From Sphingobacterium humi (GTDB taxonomy: Bacteria; Bacteroidota; Bacteroidia; Sphingobacteriales; Sphingobacteriaceae): a stretch of 64,000 nucleotides of DNA. The stretch is from contig NZ_WSQA01000003.1 in the NCBI RefSeq assembly GCF_009768885.1, positions 186,001-250,000 of the forward strand. Reading direction: 5' to 3'. Shown here piece after piece: positions 60,981 through 64,000 of this stretch; within the stretch, counting starts at the first letter, position 1, and every line of letters begins with the position of its first letter. A program made the translations under genes and the position numbers. Below the pieces are notes generated by a model. That model was given only the letters and a program-made list of their open reading frames with translations. It was not told the DNA's origin and searched no databases.

Positions 60981-61015
60981 AAAAGGAGCTGAACCTTGCG
61001 GGCAGCTCCTTTTTT
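60981..61015. terminator. Bidirectional terminator between PepSY-like and valS genes
   Basis: AAAAGGAGCTG (60981-60991) pairs with CAGCTCCTTTT (61003-61013), followed by T's. Confidence 0.88.
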
Positions 61016-61038
61016 AATGCTATTTGAAGGGTTTAGGA

Positions 61039-63654
61039 CTAGCCTAAACTTGCTAAGCTCTCTTGTAAGATTTGAATTTTAGCTTCTGCATCGGCTTTTT
61101 TGTTCTGTTCATTCTGCACAATTTCAGGTTTTGCATTCTGCACAAAACGCTCGTTAGAAAGCTTTTTATCTACAGCAGCCAAGAAGCCTTGCAGGTATTC
61201 AATTTCCTTGGCAATGCGTTCTTTCTCAGCCTCCACATCAATATTATTCTCCAGGGCTACAAAACACTCGTTTTTACCCGCCAAGAAACTAACTGCGCCT
61301 GTTACTTTTTCGTTAACAAAGCTTAGCTCTTCAATATTGGCCAGTTTAATAATACTGTCTTGGTAGCGATCGTAATTCATATCTACCGCATTGATGGCCA
61401 ATGGAAGGCCCACCTTCGGTGAAATACCTTTGGAATTACGGATGTTACGTACCTCGGAAATAATCTGTTGTACCGTGGCAAATTCCTTGATGATTTTTTC
61501 ATCATAAGCAGCCGCTTTCGGGAAGGAAGCCACAATAATACAGTCTTTCTCTTCACGTTGGCCAAATAATTCATCATGCCACAACTCCTCGGTCAGGAAT
61601 GGCATAAATGGATGCGCCAGGGTTAATACCTTCTGGAACAAGCCTTTTACGGTTTCCAAGGTTTCGGCTTCTATGGCGGTTTGGTAGGCTGGTTTTACCA
61701 ACTCCAGGTACCAGGCACAGAAATCATCCCAAATCAATTTGTAGGTGGCCATTAACGCATCCGATAAACGGTAGTTGGCAAAATGCTCATCGATTTCTAC
61801 TAGGGCTTGGTTAAAGCGGCTTTCGAACCATTGTGCTGCCGTTTTTTGTGCTTCGGTTGCGGGTTTATCCACCGTTTCCCATCCTTTTACCAGGCGGAAT
61901 GCGTTCCATATTTTATTGGCGAAATTACGCCCTTGCTCACAATAAGAAACATCGAACATCAGGTCGTTTCCGGCAGGAGAGGAGAGCAGCATGCCCACAC
62001 GTACACCATCGGTACCGTATTGTTCCATCAATTCAATCGGGTCGGGCGAGTTGCCTAAAGACTTAGACATCTTACGGCCTAATTTATCGCGTACAATACC
62101 CGTAAGGTATACATTACGGAATGGCGGCTTTTGCGTATAATCATGACCCATAATAATCATGCGGGCTACCCAGAAGAATAGAATCTCTGGTGCGGTAACT
62201 AAATCATTGGTAGGGTAATAATAGTTAAACTCTTCATTGTCGGGGTTTCTAACGCCGTCGAACACCGATAGTGGCCATAATCCGGAGGAGAACCAGGTAT
62301 CCAACACATCGTCTTCCTGGCGAATGCCAGCAGCTGTTTTGCCTTGCTGTTCAAACTCTTGTACGGCTTCCTCCTGTGTTTTGGCAACTACCCATTCGTT
62401 CTTTTCGTTATACCAGGCCGGGATACGTTGTCCCCACCATAGTTGACGCGAAATACACCAGTCTTTTACATTCTCCATCCAATGTTTGTAGGAGGCAAAG
62501 AACTTGTCGGGTATTAATTTGATTTCGCCGTTTTCTACGTAATCTAAGGCTGGTTTGGCCAATTGATCCATCTTACAGAACCATTGCATGGAAAGCTTAG
62601 GCTCGATAACAGCATCGGTACGTTCGGAGAAACCTACTTGCGATTTATATTCCTCGATTTTTTCAATCTGTCCGGCTTCTTCCAAGAGGGCAATTACCTT
62701 TTTACGTGCCGCAAAACGGTCTTCACCAATTAAGATTTCAGCCTTTTCGTTTAAGGTACCATCATCGTTTAAGATATCGATAACCGGCAAGTTATGCTTC
62801 TGGCCTAACTCGTAGTCATTTAAATCGTGCGCCGGAGTTACTTTCAAACAGCCCGTACCAAATTCCATCTCCACATAGCTATCTTGGATAACCGGGATTT
62901 CGCGGTTCACAAGGGGTACCAATACCGATTTCCCTTGCAGGTGTTTGTAGCGATCGTCCAATGGGTTGATGCAGATGGCTGTATCGGCCATAATAGTCTC
63001 CGGACGGGTAGTCGCGATGATGATATACTCTTGGCTATCTTTAATAAAGTAGCGGATGTAGTATAACTTTTGGTTTACCTCTTTACGGATTACCTCTTCA
63101 TCGGAAAGGGCTGTTTTCCCTTGCGGATCCCAGTTTACCATCCGTACACCACGGTAGATGTAACCTTCCTTGTAAAACTTGATGAAGGTATCGATTACCG
63201 CTTCGGAAAGATCCGGGTCCATGGTAAACTTAGTGCGGTCCCAATCGCAGGAAGCACCGAGTTTCTCCAGTTGCTTCAAGATAATACCTCCGTATTTCTC
63301 TTTCCACTCCCAGGCGTATTTTAAAAATTCCTCGCGGCTAATGGACTTCTTGTCGATTCCTTTTTCTTTCAGCATAGCGACGACTTTGGCCTCCGTAGCA
63401 ATCGAGGCATGGTCGGTTCCAGGAACCCAACATGCGTTTTTACCCTGCATACGGGCACGACGAATCAATACATCTTGGATGGTATTGTTCAACATATGGC
63501 CCATGTGCAATACACCAGTTACGTTTGGTGGCGGCATCACGATGGTATATGGCTCACGCTCGTCTGGAACGGAACGGAAAAACCCTTTTTCCATCCAGTA
63601 GCCATACCACTTGTCTTCTGCTTCTTTCGGATTGTACGTTTTTGCTATGCTCAT
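61039..63654 (-). CDS. valS: Valine-tRNA ligase
   Basis: Class Ia aminoacyl-tRNA synthetase of 871 residues charging tRNA-Val. The HIGH signature appears as HMGH (in GVLHMGHMLNN) and KMSKS as GRKMSKSLGNSPDP. The CP1 editing domain lies between (IIATTRPETIMADTAI), and the C-terminal coiled-coil tail (INEKxEx... EAEKERIAKEIEYLQGF) is typical of ValRS. A -7-like TATTTTTG (complement 63682-63689) lies close upstream. No T-box or leader peptide is visible before it. Confidence 0.97.
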   Translation of the reverse strand: MSIAKTYNPKEAEDKWYGYWMEKGFFRSVPDEREPYTIVMPPPNVTGVLHMGHMLNNTIQDVLIRRARMQGKNACWVPGTDHASIATEAKVVAMLKEKGIDKKSISREEFLKYAWEWKEKYGGIILKQLEKLGASCDWDRTKFTMDPDLSEAVIDTFIKFYKEGYIYRGVRMVNWDPQGKTALSDEEVIRKEVNQKLYYIRYFIKDSQEYIIIATTRPETIMADTAICINPLDDRYKHLQGKSVLVPLVNREIPVIQDSYVEMEFGTGCLKVTPAHDLNDYELGQKHNLPVIDILNDDGTLNEKAEILIGEDRFAARKKVIALLEEAGQIEKIEEYKSQVGFSERTDAVIEPKLSMQWFCKMDQLAKPALDYVENGEIKLIPDKFFASYKHWMENVKDWCISRQLWWGQRIPAWYNEKNEWVVAKTQEEAVQEFEQQGKTAAGIRQEDDVLDTWFSSGLWPLSVFDGVRNPDNEEFNYYYPTNDLVTAPEILFFWVARMIIMGHDYTQKPPFRNVYLTGIVRDKLGRKMSKSLGNSPDPIELMEQYGTDGVRVGMLLSSPAGNDLMFDVSYCEQGRNFANKIWNAFRLVKGWETVDKPATEAQKTAAQWFESRFNQALVEIDEHFANYRLSDALMATYKLIWDDFCAWYLELVKPAYQTAIEAETLETVKGLFQKVLTLAHPFMPFLTEELWHDELFGQREEKDCIIVASFPKAAAYDEKIIKEFATVQQIISEVRNIRNSKGISPKVGLPLAINAVDMNYDRYQDSIIKLANIEELSFVNEKVTGAVSFLAGKNECFVALENNIDVEAEKERIAKEIEYLQGFLAAVDKKLSNERFVQNAKPEIVQNEQNKKADAEAKIQILQESLASLG

Positions 63655-63795
63655 TATCTATTATTATGCTAAAAAGAAGCACAAAAATACGCATTTAACT
63701 GCTTATTTCCCACTTTGTGGACGTAAATAAACTCTTGACTGTTAATTAAAAACAAAAAAAATGTTAAGATAATGTTTACAATCCTGAATTAAATG

Positions 63796-63803
63796 TAAAT
63801 TTG
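63796..63803 (+). promoter_or_regulatory. -7 element of the window-end gene
   Basis: TAAATTTG matches TAnnTTTG. TTTA lies 17 nt upstream as a weak -33. It precedes the ATG at 63826 by 22 nt. Confidence 0.5.
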
Positions 63804-63825
63804 GCGGTTTAGTATTTAGTTTCAC

Positions 63826-64000
63826 ATGCAAGATGTTGTAAATGAGTTGAAAACGGTAAGTCGTTATTTCGTTTTTTGGCTTTTTATCTGTTTTATTGAC
63901 CGCCTTCTATTTATCATTTCCTTCTTCGAGAAAATTGGCTGGCCCCATTTTCGAGAAATCTTTAGGATCTATTACCATGGCTTAAATCTGGACTTTTCAG
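63826..64000 (+). CDS. N-terminus of a membrane protein, possibly LTA synthase/sulfatase family (partial)
   Basis: An ORF beginning MQDVVNELKTVSRYFVFWLF and open at the window end (58 codons visible). A first transmembrane helix covers about residues 14-33, followed by FFEKIGWPHFREIFRIYYHG and then LNLDFS. Such a start resembles LTA synthase-type membrane sulfatases of Sphingobacteria, where a similar helix precedes a conserved GxRxDxS segment. This is only suggestive because the catalytic part lies outside the window. Confidence 0.4.
   Translation, partial: MQDVVNELKTVSRYFVFWLFICFIDRLLFIISFFEKIGWPHFREIFRIYYHGLNLDFS

Noticed and set aside
63655..63800. T-box or amino-acid leader before valS
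   Set aside because: The gap between a -7 element and the valS start is too short, and no leader ORF or terminator/antiterminator pair is visible.

Overview
The window looks like chromosomal DNA of a Bacteroidota member, most likely Sphingobacteriales/Sphingobacteriaceae. The support is family-level: several Bacteroidota-type proteins (DUF4290, a fused DAHP synthase/chorismate mutase, a fused alpha/beta E1 dehydrogenase, a fused GNAT/nitrilase, a RemB/Wzi-like barrel), many TAnnTTTG -7 promoter elements, and weak Shine-Dalgarno sites. I see no rRNA, tRNA, IS element, prophage or CRISPR array. Most of the window is ordinary core genome.

Layout. 1-2742: minus-strand ubiE/menG, SDR, yqeY and elaA-like genes. 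2743-3145: a gene-free stretch with DnaA-box-like sites before dnaB. 3146-10875: plus-strand dnaB, UvrD/PcrA helicase, DUF4290, murA, a YceI lipoprotein, rlmH and an unlisted 43-aa membrane miniprotein. 11203-15008: NUDIX, an unknown protein, and the fused 2-oxoacid dehydrogenase E1. 15342-20734: a minus-strand aromatic amino acid operon (leader peptide, pheA, DAHP synthase/chorismate mutase, aroA, aroC, ROK kinase). 21249-23568: an EamA transporter, a YigZ protein and a nucleoside phosphorylase. 23584-29307: the cell-shape operon mreB-mreC-mreD-mrdA-rodA. 29457-37771: M1 peptidase, PolX, NDH-2, then ferredoxin, its reductase, a MarR regulator and an acyl-ACP desaturase. 37964-50957: sufS-sufE, murI, a lone ParD-like protein, GH125, an outer-membrane barrel, aroQ, Bcr/CflA, lgt, M42, DUF3467, GNAT-nitrilase and DUF1080. 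51036-58416: folB, hsp20, and a TetR-controlled tolC-MFP-RND efflux operon. 58455-64000: superoxide dismutase, an HdeD-like protein, a PepSY-like lipoprotein, valS, and the start of a membrane protein cut by the window edge.

The most striking signal is upstream of pheA. A 21-codon ORF (20734 to 20669, minus) has aromatic residues at 8 of 10 consecutive positions. It lies just after a good Bacteroidota promoter and is followed by a terminator with nine T's; the end of the ORF can pair with the terminator's 5' arm. This is a complete candidate ribosome-mediated attenuator that would tune the whole aromatic operon to Phe/Tyr/Trp supply. Other signals include a sigma-54-like promoter with an upstream inverted repeat before hsp20, twin 15-bp operators for the TetR-RND efflux locus, a dispersed intergenic repeat family (four copies), two hairpins sharing a CGGGGA loop and linker, an SSB-like tail on DnaB, and a Cys-to-Asp change in MurA.
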